A program made the position numbers and the translations under genes. A stretch of DNA of 6,822 nucleotides from an uncultured Brevundimonas sp. Lineage in GTDB: Bacteria; Pseudomonadota; Alphaproteobacteria; Caulobacterales; Caulobacteraceae. Below are positions 1 through 5,794 of this stretch, piece after piece; position 1 is the stretch's first letter, and every line of letters starts with the position of its first letter. Where the stretch lies: positions 1 through 6,822 of the forward strand of contig CAMLNY010000061.1 in the NCBI GenBank assembly GCA_946481405.1. Reading direction: 5' to 3'. The notes beneath the pieces were generated by a model, which worked only from the letters and a program-made list of their open reading frames with translations, did not search any database and was not told the DNA's origin.

Positions 1-2
1 GA

Positions 3-371
3 GTGCCCATCAGTTCCCTTGTCTCGGTCGTGGAGGACGACGATCCCCTCAGGGGCGCCATCGTCAGTCTTCTGGACTCCCACGGCTACCGTGTTCAGGC
101 TTACGCCTCTGCGGAGGCTTTTCTGGCGGATCCGGCCGGCCAGGCCTCGAGTTGCGTCATTACCGACATCCAGATGCCCGGCCTCAGCGGGATCGATCTG
201 AAGGCGCGGCTGGACGATGCGGGTCTCGAGACGCCGGTCATCATGATCACCGCTCGCACCGAGGATGCGCTGCACGCCCGCGCCCGCGCCAGCGGAGCCG
301 CCTGCGTGCTTCAAAAGCCGTTCGCGGAGGCGGATCTCGTCCATTGCATCGAGACCGCGCTCGCTCGCTGA
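3..371 (+). CDS. Stand-alone response regulator receiver (FixJ/CheY-like)
   Basis: A 122-residue phosphoacceptor receiver domain and nothing else. Seen: the acidic pocket E11-D12-D13 after the first beta strand (SLVSVVEDDD), the phosphorylated aspartate D55 in VITDIQMPG, the switch residue T83 in MITAR, and K105-P106-F107. The TDIQMPGLSG context is typical of FixJ/TodT-type receivers rather than chemotaxis CheY. The frame stops right after the last helix, so there is no HTH or enzymatic output domain. It probably accepts phosphate from the kinase encoded 16 bases downstream, acting as a phosphate sink, an intermediate, or a partner for a regulator elsewhere. The start is taken as GTG at 3, which puts the first beta strand at the usual distance from the N terminus. 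Only two bases of upstream sequence are present, so neither ribosome binding site nor start can be verified. Confidence 0.88.
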   Translation: MPISSLVSVVEDDDPLRGAIVSLLDSHGYRVQAYASAEAFLADPAGQASSCVITDIQMPGLSGIDLKARLDDAGLETPVIMITARTEDALHARARASGAACVLQKPFAEADLVHCIETALAR

Positions 372-387
372 GCTCGATGGCCGGGCG

Positions 388-2385
388 ATGACGGTAGCGG
401 GGGACCTGTTCGATGAGGTCAGGGACGCGCTCATCGTCCACGACGAGGCCGGCGTCATTCTCGCCTGGAATGCTGCGGCCACGGCCCTCTACGGCTGGAC
501 TGCTGCGAACACGATCGGCAAATCCATGGCGGATCTGTTCGATAGCGAGACGGCTTCAGCTGACGACGTCGACCGGGAGGTGACGCGGCGTCGCTCTGAC
601 GGCCAGACTGTGGTGGTCGAGGTCCGCACCCTGGCTCGGAAATCAGCCCACGATCGGCCTGAGTGGCTCGAGATCGGTCGCGATCTCACGGCGCAACGCC
701 GGATGGAGCACCAGCTCCGCCGTTCCGAGCTTCGCTACAGCAGTCTGTTCCAGGCCATGGCGGCCGCGTTTTGGGAGCTCGATTTCGCCCCGGTGGGCGC
801 GCTGCTGAGACAGCTCAAAAGTCAGGGCGTGACTGACATGCCGGCCTACTTCCGGGACAATCCGGAGTTCGTTCGCGAGATGATGCGGCGCACGCGGGTT
901 GTCGATGTCAACGAGACCACGTTGGAAATGTTCGGCATCGGGGATCGGAGCCGGCTCGCACCGTCAGTAGAGCCCTACTGGCCGGAAGACAGCACCGAAA
1001 TCTACGCCAGGGCGGTGACGGCCGCCATCGGACGGAAGTCCTCGTACAAGACCGAAACCCGGCTGCGGCGACAGGACGGCTCAGAGTTCGACGTGCTCTT
1101 CACTGCGGCCTTCCCCAACGAGGGGCTGGCCCAAGGGGCCCTCCTGGTCGGCGTCATCGACATCTCGCAACAGGTCGCAGCGACTGCCGAGCTGGCGCGC
1201 AGCGAAACCCGCTACCGCAACCTGTTCCACGACATGCCCATCGCGCTCTGGCAGATCGACGCGCGCGCCCTGACGCCAGTGCTGGGCGCCTTGAAGCAGC
1301 AGGGCGTCACGGATCTCGACGCCCATATGGACGCACATCCTGAACTTCTCGAACACGCATTGCAGATCGTGCAGGTTGAGGGCGTCAACCGGCGGACGGT
1401 GGAGCTGTTTGGCGGCCGGAGCGAAGCCGATTTCCTGGGGCCCGTCGCCCGTTTCTGGCGAGCGTGTCCGGAGACCTTCAGACGGTCACTCGTGGCGCGC
1501 TATGCAGGCGAGCTGACCCATTCCGAGGAGACGCGTGTCGTCGGTCTGGATGGGCGCGTCTCGGACATCCACTATACGATCGCCTTCCCGGGGCTTCTCA
1601 GCGAGTTTGGCATCAGCATCATCGGCGCGATCGACATCGGGGACCGTTTGGCGGCCCAGGCCGACCTCAGGACCCTGCAGAATGAGTTCGCCCATGCGGC
1701 GCGTGTCTCCATGCTCGGCGAACTCACAGCCTCGATCGCCCATGAGGTGAACCAGCCCCTCGCCGCCATCTCCACCAATGCAGCGGCCAGCCTGCGGTGG
1801 ATCGATCGGCCGGAGCCGGAAATCGAGAAGGTGCGGGCGCTGACCGCAAGGATCGGCGACGACGCGCGACGGGCTGCCGAAGTCATCGCCCGCGTCCGAA
1901 GCATGGCGACCAAGCAGGCCGGCGAGCGGTCGCAGCTCAACCTCCGGGAACTGGTCGAGGAAGCGCAGATCTTCCTGAAGCACGAGCTTCAGGCACGGGA
2001 AGCCCGGGTAGCCAACCATGTCCCCCCGGGGCTTCATGTCGGGGCCGATCGAACCCAGCTCCAGCAAGTCATGGTCAACCTGATCATGAATGCGGTGCAG
2101 GCCTCCGCGCCGCTGGGACCGCCGTGGATCACCATCGATGCGGACGAGGTGGAAGGCATGCTGGAGCTCACCGTGGCCGACAATGGTCCCGGTCTTGGTG
2201 ACGGCGTCGGCAATCTCTTCACCAGTTTCTTCACGACCAAGACCGACGGACTGGGTCTCGGCCTGCCGATCTGCCGCTCGATCGTCGAGGCCCACGGCGG
2301 AGCCATATCCGCGGCCAATGCGCGTGACGGCGGCGCGGTGTTCACGATCCGTCTCCCGCTAGACCCGCCTCATACGAAGGTCTGA
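388..2385 (+). CDS. Soluble multi-PAS sensor histidine kinase (FixL-like catalytic core)
   Basis: A 665-residue sensor kinase. PAS-type module 1 covers about residues 5-105 (DEAGVILAWNAAATALYGW). Modules 2 (about 112-268) and 3 (about 272-430) are tandem copies offset by about 159 residues. HisKA follows (about 435-505), with phosphoacceptor H452 in AHEVNQPLAAIS. HATPase_c shows the N box (N564, N568), the G1 box D598-N-G-P-G-L-G, TTKTDGLGLGLPI (G621-G625) and AHGG. HEVNQPL and TTK-DG-G-GL are typical of FixL/DctB-like kinases. No transmembrane segment is visible, so a cytoplasmic signal is expected; the ligand is unknown, and I see no sign of a haem or flavin site. The start ATG 388 lies just after the receiver stop (371), with a weak ribosome site. 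An in-frame ATG at 265 would overlap the receiver by 107 bases and add arginine-rich out-of-frame sequence, so I rejected it. The pair is probably co-transcribed and the receiver is its likely partner. Confidence 0.93.
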   Translation: MTVAGDLFDEVRDALIVHDEAGVILAWNAAATALYGWTAANTIGKSMADLFDSETASADDVDREVTRRRSDGQTVVVEVRTLARKSAHDRPEWLEIGRDLTAQRRMEHQLRRSELRYSSLFQAMAAAFWELDFAPVGALLRQLKSQGVTDMPAYFRDNPEFVREMMRRTRVVDVNETTLEMFGIGDRSRLAPSVEPYWPEDSTEIYARAVTAAIGRKSSYKTETRLRRQDGSEFDVLFTAAFPNEGLAQGALLVGVIDISQQVAATAELARSETRYRNLFHDMPIALWQIDARALTPVLGALKQQGVTDLDAHMDAHPELLEHALQIVQVEGVNRRTVELFGGRSEADFLGPVARFWRACPETFRRSLVARYAGELTHSEETRVVGLDGRVSDIHYTIAFPGLLSEFGISIIGAIDIGDRLAAQADLRTLQNEFAHAARVSMLGELTASIAHEVNQPLAAISTNAAASLRWIDRPEPEIEKVRALTARIGDDARRAAEVIARVRSMATKQAGERSQLNLRELVEEAQIFLKHELQAREARVANHVPPGLHVGADRTQLQQVMVNLIMNAVQASAPLGPPWITIDADEVEGMLELTVADNGPGLGDGVGNLFTSFFTTKTDGLGLGLPICRSIVEAHGGAISAANARDGGAVFTIRLPLDPPHTKV

Positions 2386-2412
2386 TCCGCCCGGCCTCAT
2401 GTAGAATGGCGA

Positions 2413-2424
2413 AGCCGGCCGGCT
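2413..2424. repeat. 12-base perfect palindrome between kinase and operon
   Basis: AGCCGGCCGGCT is its own reverse complement. It lies 27 bases after the kinase stop and directly before the left arm of the long hairpin. No T tract follows, so it is not a convincing intrinsic terminator. It could be an operator for a dimeric regulator, a small transcript-end structure, or chance in GC-rich DNA. Confidence 0.4.
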
Positions 2425-2425
2425 C

Positions 2426-2498
2426 GGCTGCATCCTTCTCCTCAGACGAACCCCACCGACCCGGTTCGTCGTGACGAGGAGAAGTCCCGATGCCAGCC
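2426..2498 (+). promoter_or_regulatory. Long leader hairpin masking the Shine-Dalgarno and start codon
   Basis: Three collinear inverted-repeat blocks nest around one loop. The inner stem pairs GACGAACC (2445-2452) with GGTTCGTC (2463-2470) across a 10-base loop. The middle stem pairs CTTCTCCTC (2435-2443) with GAGGAGAAG (2476-2484), which is the Shine-Dalgarno of the gene starting at 2490. The outer stem pairs GGCTGCAT (2426-2433) with ATGC-C-AGCC (2490-2498), with C2494 bulged, and includes the start codon. The interruptions are A2444 opposite 2471-2475 and C2434 opposite 2485-2489. That gives about 25 base pairs in all. As RNA it would block ribosome entry, which suggests translational control of the small gene and perhaps of the operon: a thermometer, a protein- or ligand-sensitive switch, or an sRNA target. 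No T run follows, so a terminator is unlikely. The pairing is read directly from sequence; the function is inferred. Confidence 0.68.
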
Positions 2499-2714
2499 AT
2501 GAGTGAGGCTTCCCCCAGCACCCGCCGGCCTGATCGCTCGGCGCTTTTCCTCGTCACCCCCATCGGCGTCGACGACGACGAGAGCGCGCAACTCGTGAAC
2601 CACGCCGCTCGCGTGGCGGAGGACGCCGGTCTGTTTGTCGAACTGAGGCGGTGGGCCCTTACCGAGGGCGGCCGCCAATTTCTGATGCTCACCGTTCGCG
2701 GCCCCGCCGCTTGA
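2490..2714 (+). CDS. Small protein of unknown function (74 aa)
   Basis: I do not recognise this protein. The first 16 or so residues are polar and likely disordered (MPAMSEASPSTRRPDRS). A compact region follows whose pattern suggests strand (ALFLVTPIG), helix (DDESAQLVNHAARVAEDAG), strand (LFVELRRWAL) and strand (RQFLMLTVRG), so a small beta-alpha-beta-beta fold is plausible. There is no membrane helix, signal peptide or cysteine. The start ATG 2490 has an excellent ribosome site, GAGGAGAAG at 2476-2484; an in-frame ATG at 2499 is a weaker alternative. Both the ribosome site and the ATG lie in the right arm of the leader hairpin, so translation is probably conditional. It is the first gene of the enzyme run, 14 bases ahead of the first hydrolase, and could be a leader-type or accessory protein of the pathway. 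Confidence 0.74.
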   Translation: MPAMSEASPSTRRPDRSALFLVTPIGVDDDESAQLVNHAARVAEDAGLFVELRRWALTEGGRQFLMLTVRGPAA

Positions 2715-2728
2715 TCGAGGTTCCCACC

Positions 2729-3526
2729 ATGTCCCGCACCATCGTTCTCATCCACGGCGCCTGGCTCAATTCGCACAGCTGGGAAGGCTTCAAGGCGCGT
2801 TATGAAGCTAGGGGATTCAGGGTTCTGACCCCCGACTGGCCCTATGACGATCGTAGCCCGGCAGAGCTGCGCGCTCATCCCGATCCGCGTCTGGCCAAAA
2901 GCGGCCAGAGGGCCGTGGTCGATCACCTTGACGCAATCATCCGCGGCCTGCCGGAGCCGCCGATCCTGATCGGTCACTCGTTGGGCGGGGTGTTTGTACA
3001 GCATCTTCTGGATCGCGGCCTGGGTTCGGTGGGCGTCTCCATCAATCCCGCTCCTACGCCTGGCGTGCCGCTGGGCCCCCATGCGATCGTCTCCGCCCTG
3101 CCGGTCTTCAGCGACCTGTTCAGCTGGCGCAAGACCAAGGTGATGTCGCGGAAGTTCTTCGCCACCCGCTTCGCCCAGACCGCGGCCCGGGACCGGGTCA
3201 CGGACCTGTACGACCGCTACATCGTGCCGACCGCCGGCCGCATGTACTGGGACGGGATCACCGGGGCGGTGCGCGCGATCCGCTGGGATAATCCCGACCG
3301 GCCGCCCCTGCTCCTGATCGGCGGCGATCTCGATCTGATCGCCGACGCCAGCATGACGCGGGCAATCTACCGCAAGCAGAAGCGCGCGCCGTCCAGGACG
3401 GAGCTGAAAATTTTCGAAGGCCGATCGCACTGGACCTGCATGGACGCGGGCTGGCAGTCGATCGCCGATTGCGCGCTCGACTGGGCCGTCGCCAACGCCC
3501 GCGCTGGCGTTTCGGCGCGGACCTGA
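2729..3526 (+). CDS. Alpha/beta-fold serine hydrolase, copy 1
   Basis: A 265-residue cytoplasmic alpha/beta hydrolase without a signal peptide. Seen: the N-terminal strand with HG oxyanion motif (IVLIHGAW, H9-G10), the nucleophile elbow GHSLGG with S84, an acid loop GGDLDLIAD (D202 favoured, D200 possible) and the catalytic histidine H234 in EGRSHW. A cap region lies at about 110-180. The family covers esterases, lactonases and C-C bond hydrolases, and the substrate cannot be read from the sequence. ATG 2729 is chosen because GAGG (2717-2720) sits 8 bases upstream and the HG strand starts at once. The longer frame from 2651 overlaps the upstream gene and adds basic sequence of low plausibility. 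It ends 21 bases before a paralogue sharing the D-RGLG, INPAP, Y-VPT-GR and GRSH motifs, which indicates an old tandem duplication or paired function. Confidence 0.92.
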   Translation: MSRTIVLIHGAWLNSHSWEGFKARYEARGFRVLTPDWPYDDRSPAELRAHPDPRLAKSGQRAVVDHLDAIIRGLPEPPILIGHSLGGVFVQHLLDRGLGSVGVSINPAPTPGVPLGPHAIVSALPVFSDLFSWRKTKVMSRKFFATRFAQTAARDRVTDLYDRYIVPTAGRMYWDGITGAVRAIRWDNPDRPPLLLIGGDLDLIADASMTRAIYRKQKRAPSRTELKIFEGRSHWTCMDAGWQSIADCALDWAVANARAGVSART

Positions 3527-3547
3527 CGGCGCTCGCAGGAGAGCGTC

Positions 3548-4399
3548 ATGAGCGCCCCTGACGCCGACCCCGTTGTCTTCATTCACGGCCTCTGGGTGAC
3601 CGCGGCCTCGTGGGAGCCTTTCGCCGATCCCTGGCGCGAGGCGGGCTACGCGGTCCAAACACTGGAGTGGCCCGTCATCGCCGGTCGATGCGCACGCTGC
3701 CTGCGCGCTGCACCGCCCGCGGAACTCGGCGCGCTCTCCATCGAGGCGGTCGTCGATGCGATGGCCGAGCGCATCTGGGCCATGGAACGGCCGCCGCTGC
3801 TGGTCGGTCACTCGTTCGGCGGACTGTTCGTGCAGCTTCTGCTCGACCGCGGTCTCGGCCGGGCCGGAGTGGCGATCAATCCAGCGCCGATCGCCGGCGT
3901 CGTGCCCGGCTGGCGGACCTTGCGCGCGGCGGCGCCCGCCATCTTGCGCCCCGAGGGATGGCGGCGACCCTACGCCTTGTCCCAACGGCTATGGGCCGAG
4001 CGTTACGCCAACGCCGCGCCCGAGGCGCTGCAGGACGAGACCTGGGATCAGTACGTCGTGCCGACCTCGGGTCGCATCATTCATCAGGCGGCGTTCTGGA
4101 ACGGCACGAAGGTCGATCCTCGTCGCCGCACCCAGCCGCTGCTGATTACTGCCGGCGACCGGGACCGGCTCGTCACCCCCTATCTGTCGCGCGCCGCCTG
4201 GCGTCTGCAATGCCGATCATCCGCCCCGACCGACTTCATCGACTTCCCGGGTCGTTCGCATCTGCTGCTGGCCGAACCCGGCTGGGAAGCCGTCGCGCGC
4301 GCCTGCATCGCCTGGGATGAACCCTACCGCCTTGCCGCGCGTGGCGACCAACCGTCCGTTCCCGCTGCCCCCTTTGGACCTGAAGGAGACTTCCTGTGA
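3548..4399 (+). CDS. Alpha/beta-fold serine hydrolase, copy 2
   Basis: A 283-residue paralogue of the preceding hydrolase. Catalytic elements: HG oxyanion motif (FIHGLW, H13-G14), nucleophile elbow GHSFGG with S89, acid D206 in AGDRDRLV, and H238 in PGRSHLL. The shared blocks LLLDRGLG, INPAP, YVVPTSGR and GRSH fall in the same order as in copy 1, but overall divergence is high, so the pair is not recent. The ATG at 3548 has AGGAG (3537-3541) upstream. The C terminus has about 20 extra residues rich in Ala and Pro beyond the last helix. Odd point: residues 43-52 (VIAGRCARCL), with C48 and C51, replace the region that reads YDDRSPAEL in copy 1, and neighbouring frames read more like the family there. 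The stop TGA overlaps the GTG start of the next gene (GTGA), so translation is probably coupled. Substrate unknown. Confidence 0.91.
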   Translation: MSAPDADPVVFIHGLWVTAASWEPFADPWREAGYAVQTLEWPVIAGRCARCLRAAPPAELGALSIEAVVDAMAERIWAMERPPLLVGHSFGGLFVQLLLDRGLGRAGVAINPAPIAGVVPGWRTLRAAAPAILRPEGWRRPYALSQRLWAERYANAAPEALQDETWDQYVVPTSGRIIHQAAFWNGTKVDPRRRTQPLLITAGDRDRLVTPYLSRAAWRLQCRSSAPTDFIDFPGRSHLLLAEPGWEAVARACIAWDEPYRLAARGDQPSVPAAPFGPEGDFL

Positions 4400-5052
4400 C
4401 CACCGCATCCCCCGCCGCCGCCCGCTCTCTGCTGACCCCTGAGGATCACGCCCTGATCCTGATCGACCATCAGTCGCAGATGGCCTTCCCGCTGAACTCG
4501 ATCGAAGTGGGCGCCTTGCGCGCCAATACGGCGACCGTCGCCCGTGGCGCCGCGGCGTTCGACGTGCCGACCATCCTGACCAGTGTCGCGGCGACCAGCT
4601 TCTCGGGCCCGGTCTTCCCGGAGATCCAGAAGGCGTTTCCGGACGCCCCGATCATCGATCGCACCACGATGAACTGCTGGGAGGATCCGGCGGTGATCAC
4701 CGAGATCAATCGCATCGGCAAAGCGCGCGTGGTGTTGGCTGGCCTCTGGACCTCGGTCTGCATCGCCGGCCCGGCCCTGTCCGCCGCCGAACAGGGGTTC
4801 GAGGTCTATGTGATCGCGGACGCCTCGGGCGACGTCTCGCAGGAGGCGCACGACCGGGCCATTCAGCGGATGATCCAGGCCGGCGTCCGGCCCATGACCT
4901 CGCTGCAGTATCTGCTTGAGCTGCAGCGGGACTGGGCACGCGGCGAGACCTATAACGCCACGACCGGCATCGCCGTCGATCATTCGGGCGCCTACGGCAT
5001 CGGCCTGCTCTACGCCCGCGCCATGCTGGGCGAACACGCGCGGGAGGGCTGA
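4396..5052 (+). CDS. Isochorismatase-family cysteine hydrolase (YcaC-like)
   Basis: A 218-residue protein of the isochorismatase-like fold. Seen: catalytic aspartate D24 in LILIDHQ, the nucleophile C122 in AGLWTSVCIAGPALSA, and R89 in IIDRTTMNCWED, near where classic cysteine hydrolases carry the triad lysine; from memory YcaC-type members often have arginine here. The cis-peptide region (LWTSVCI) and DASGDVSQEAHD are also YcaC-like. Members cleave amides, carbamates or related C-N bonds, or have no known substrate. The protein is cytoplasmic and oligomers are usual in the family. The start GTG 4396 is preceded by AAGGAG (4383-4388) and overlaps the upstream stop by four bases. The C-terminal tail (TTGIAVDHSGAYGIGLLYA) extends past the core, as in other YcaC-group proteins of about 210-220 residues. 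The next gene starts 2 bases after the stop. Confidence 0.92.
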   Translation: MTTASPAAARSLLTPEDHALILIDHQSQMAFPLNSIEVGALRANTATVARGAAAFDVPTILTSVAATSFSGPVFPEIQKAFPDAPIIDRTTMNCWEDPAVITEINRIGKARVVLAGLWTSVCIAGPALSAAEQGFEVYVIADASGDVSQEAHDRAIQRMIQAGVRPMTSLQYLLELQRDWARGETYNATTGIAVDHSGAYGIGLLYARAMLGEHAREG

Positions 5053-5054
5053 CG

Positions 5055-5195
5055 ATGGACGCCGCCGCCCTGCATCCCGAAAAGGAGCTGCTGGCCGAAC
5101 TCGAGGCGCTGGACCGTCGGCTCGACGAGGCTCTGGGCGAGAGCTTCCCGGCCAGTGACGCGATCGCCCTGACCCGGCGGGAGACGTGGGAATGA
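5055..5195 (+). CDS. Small acidic protein with ESFPASD motif (46 aa)
   Basis: A 46-codon gene that is easy to miss. The first 28 or so residues form an amphipathic helix rich in Leu, Glu and Arg (KELLAELEALDRRLDEALG), followed by ESFPASDAIALT and a short basic/acidic tail ending in ETWE. From memory, a DEALxESFPASDP-type motif recurs in small uncharacterised proteobacterial proteins, which argues that this is a real gene. No function is known to me. GGAGGG (5043-5048) lies 6 bases before ATG 5055, the upstream stop is 2 bases away, and its TGA overlaps the ATG of the XapX-type gene (ATGA, 5192-5195), so the two are almost certainly translated together. It has no membrane helix or cysteine. 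It could be a soluble partner of the downstream membrane protein. Confidence 0.77.
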   Translation: MDAAALHPEKELLAELEALDRRLDEALGESFPASDAIALTRRETWE

Positions 5196-5407
5196 AGCCC
5201 TATCTGCTCGCCTTGGGTGTCGGCCTGCTGGTCGGCGTCATCTACGGCCTTTTGAACGTGCGTTCCCCCGCGCCGCCCTACATCGCCCTTCTAGGTCTGC
5301 TCGGCATTCTGCTGGGCGAACAGGCTGTGCCCGTGGTGAAATCGTGGCTGGCGCCGTCGACACTATCGCCGCCACAGGCGTCCGGAGGCGACCGTGCCCC
5401 GGATTGA
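5192..5407 (+). CDS. XapX/DUF1427-type small membrane protein
   Basis: A 71-residue hydrophobic protein with two transmembrane helices, about residues 4-22 (LLALGVGLLVGVIYGLL) and 29-49 (PYIALLGLLGILLGEQAVPVV). A conserved-looking loop, NVRSPAPP, joins them, and a polar Pro/Ser-rich tail of about 20 residues follows. GLLVGVIYGLLNVRSPAPP followed by LLGLLGILLGEQ is the pattern of XapX-domain (DUF1427) proteins, whose molecular role is not established to my knowledge. Two helices with glycine spacing suggest oligomerisation in the inner membrane, perhaps as a small transporter or channel subunit. ATG 5192 is preferred to GTG 5186 because it overlaps the upstream stop as ATGA. Its 3' end overlaps the amidohydrolase start by 14 bases. 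It probably belongs functionally with the isochorismatase and amidohydrolase. Confidence 0.86.
   Translation: MKPYLLALGVGLLVGVIYGLLNVRSPAPPYIALLGLLGILLGEQAVPVVKSWLAPSTLSPPQASGGDRAPD
5384..5388 (+). promoter_or_regulatory. Shine-Dalgarno deciding the amidohydrolase start
   Basis: GGAGG lies inside the XapX-type coding sequence, 5 bases before GTG 5394. It supports that GTG as the start over the in-frame ATGs at 5421 and 5475, neither of which has a comparable site, and therefore supports the N-terminal extension with paired arginines. Confidence 0.6.
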
Positions 5408-5739
5408 CCGCCGCAACACCATGAGAGGGCTGGCCGCCATCGCGGTCTCGCCCTCCGTCGCCTGGAGCCGTCCCATGACCGAAGCCCCGGACCTGATCCT
5501 TCACAACGGCCGGATCACGACCCTGGATCCGTCGAATCCCGTCGCCGAGGCGGTGGCGATCAGGGACGGTCTGTTCATTACCGTCGGCGCGACACGGGAC
5601 ATTCTGCCGACGGGCAACGCCGACACGCAGGTCATCGATCTGGGCGGGCGGCGCGTCGTCCCCGGCCTGATCGACAGTCACACCCACGTCATCCGGGGCG
5701 GGCTGAACTACAATATGGAACTGCGCTGGGACGGCGTGC

Positions 5740-5785
5740 CCAGCCTGCGGCACCTCGTGGTCGCAGTCGACGACGATCCAGCCTG
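5740..5785 (+). repeat. 8-base direct repeats bounding a 30-base hairpin-containing insert
   Basis: CCAGCCTG occurs at 5740-5747 and again at 5778-5785. Between them, 30 bases (5748-5777) interrupt the amidohydrolase frame, so one repeat plus insert equals 38 extra bases, or 2 modulo 3. The insert holds an imperfect hairpin: TCGTGGTCG (5755-5763) pairs with CGACGACGA (5768-5776) with one G-G mismatch around a 4-base loop. The insert is not a copy of the bases on either side, so this is not a simple tandem duplication. It may be a target-site-like duplication left by an element, a template-switch product, or an assembly artefact. Confidence 0.72.
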
Positions 5786-5794
5786 GCCGACGCC

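Noticed and set aside
265..387. Upstream start (ATG 265) for the kinase
   Set aside because: It would overlap most of the receiver's last third and add an arginine/proline-rich stretch with no domain character. ATG 388 directly precedes the first PAS module.
2402..2407. TAGAAT as a -10 promoter box before the hairpin
   Set aside because: No TTGAC-like -35 element lies 16-18 bases upstream, and no GGAAC/CGTT-type stress sigma promoter fits either. A promoter must exist if the run is independent of the kinase, but I cannot place it.
2413..2470. The palindrome and hairpin as a rho-independent terminator for the kinase gene
   Set aside because: Neither structure is followed by a T run; the hairpin is followed by a ribosome site and start codon.
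2342..3985. A 547-codon open frame on the minus strand
   Set aside because: It is antisense to three genes with clear motifs and ribosome sites on the + strand. Its product is rich in Arg, Gly and Asp with no recognisable motif, as expected for a mirror frame in GC-rich DNA.
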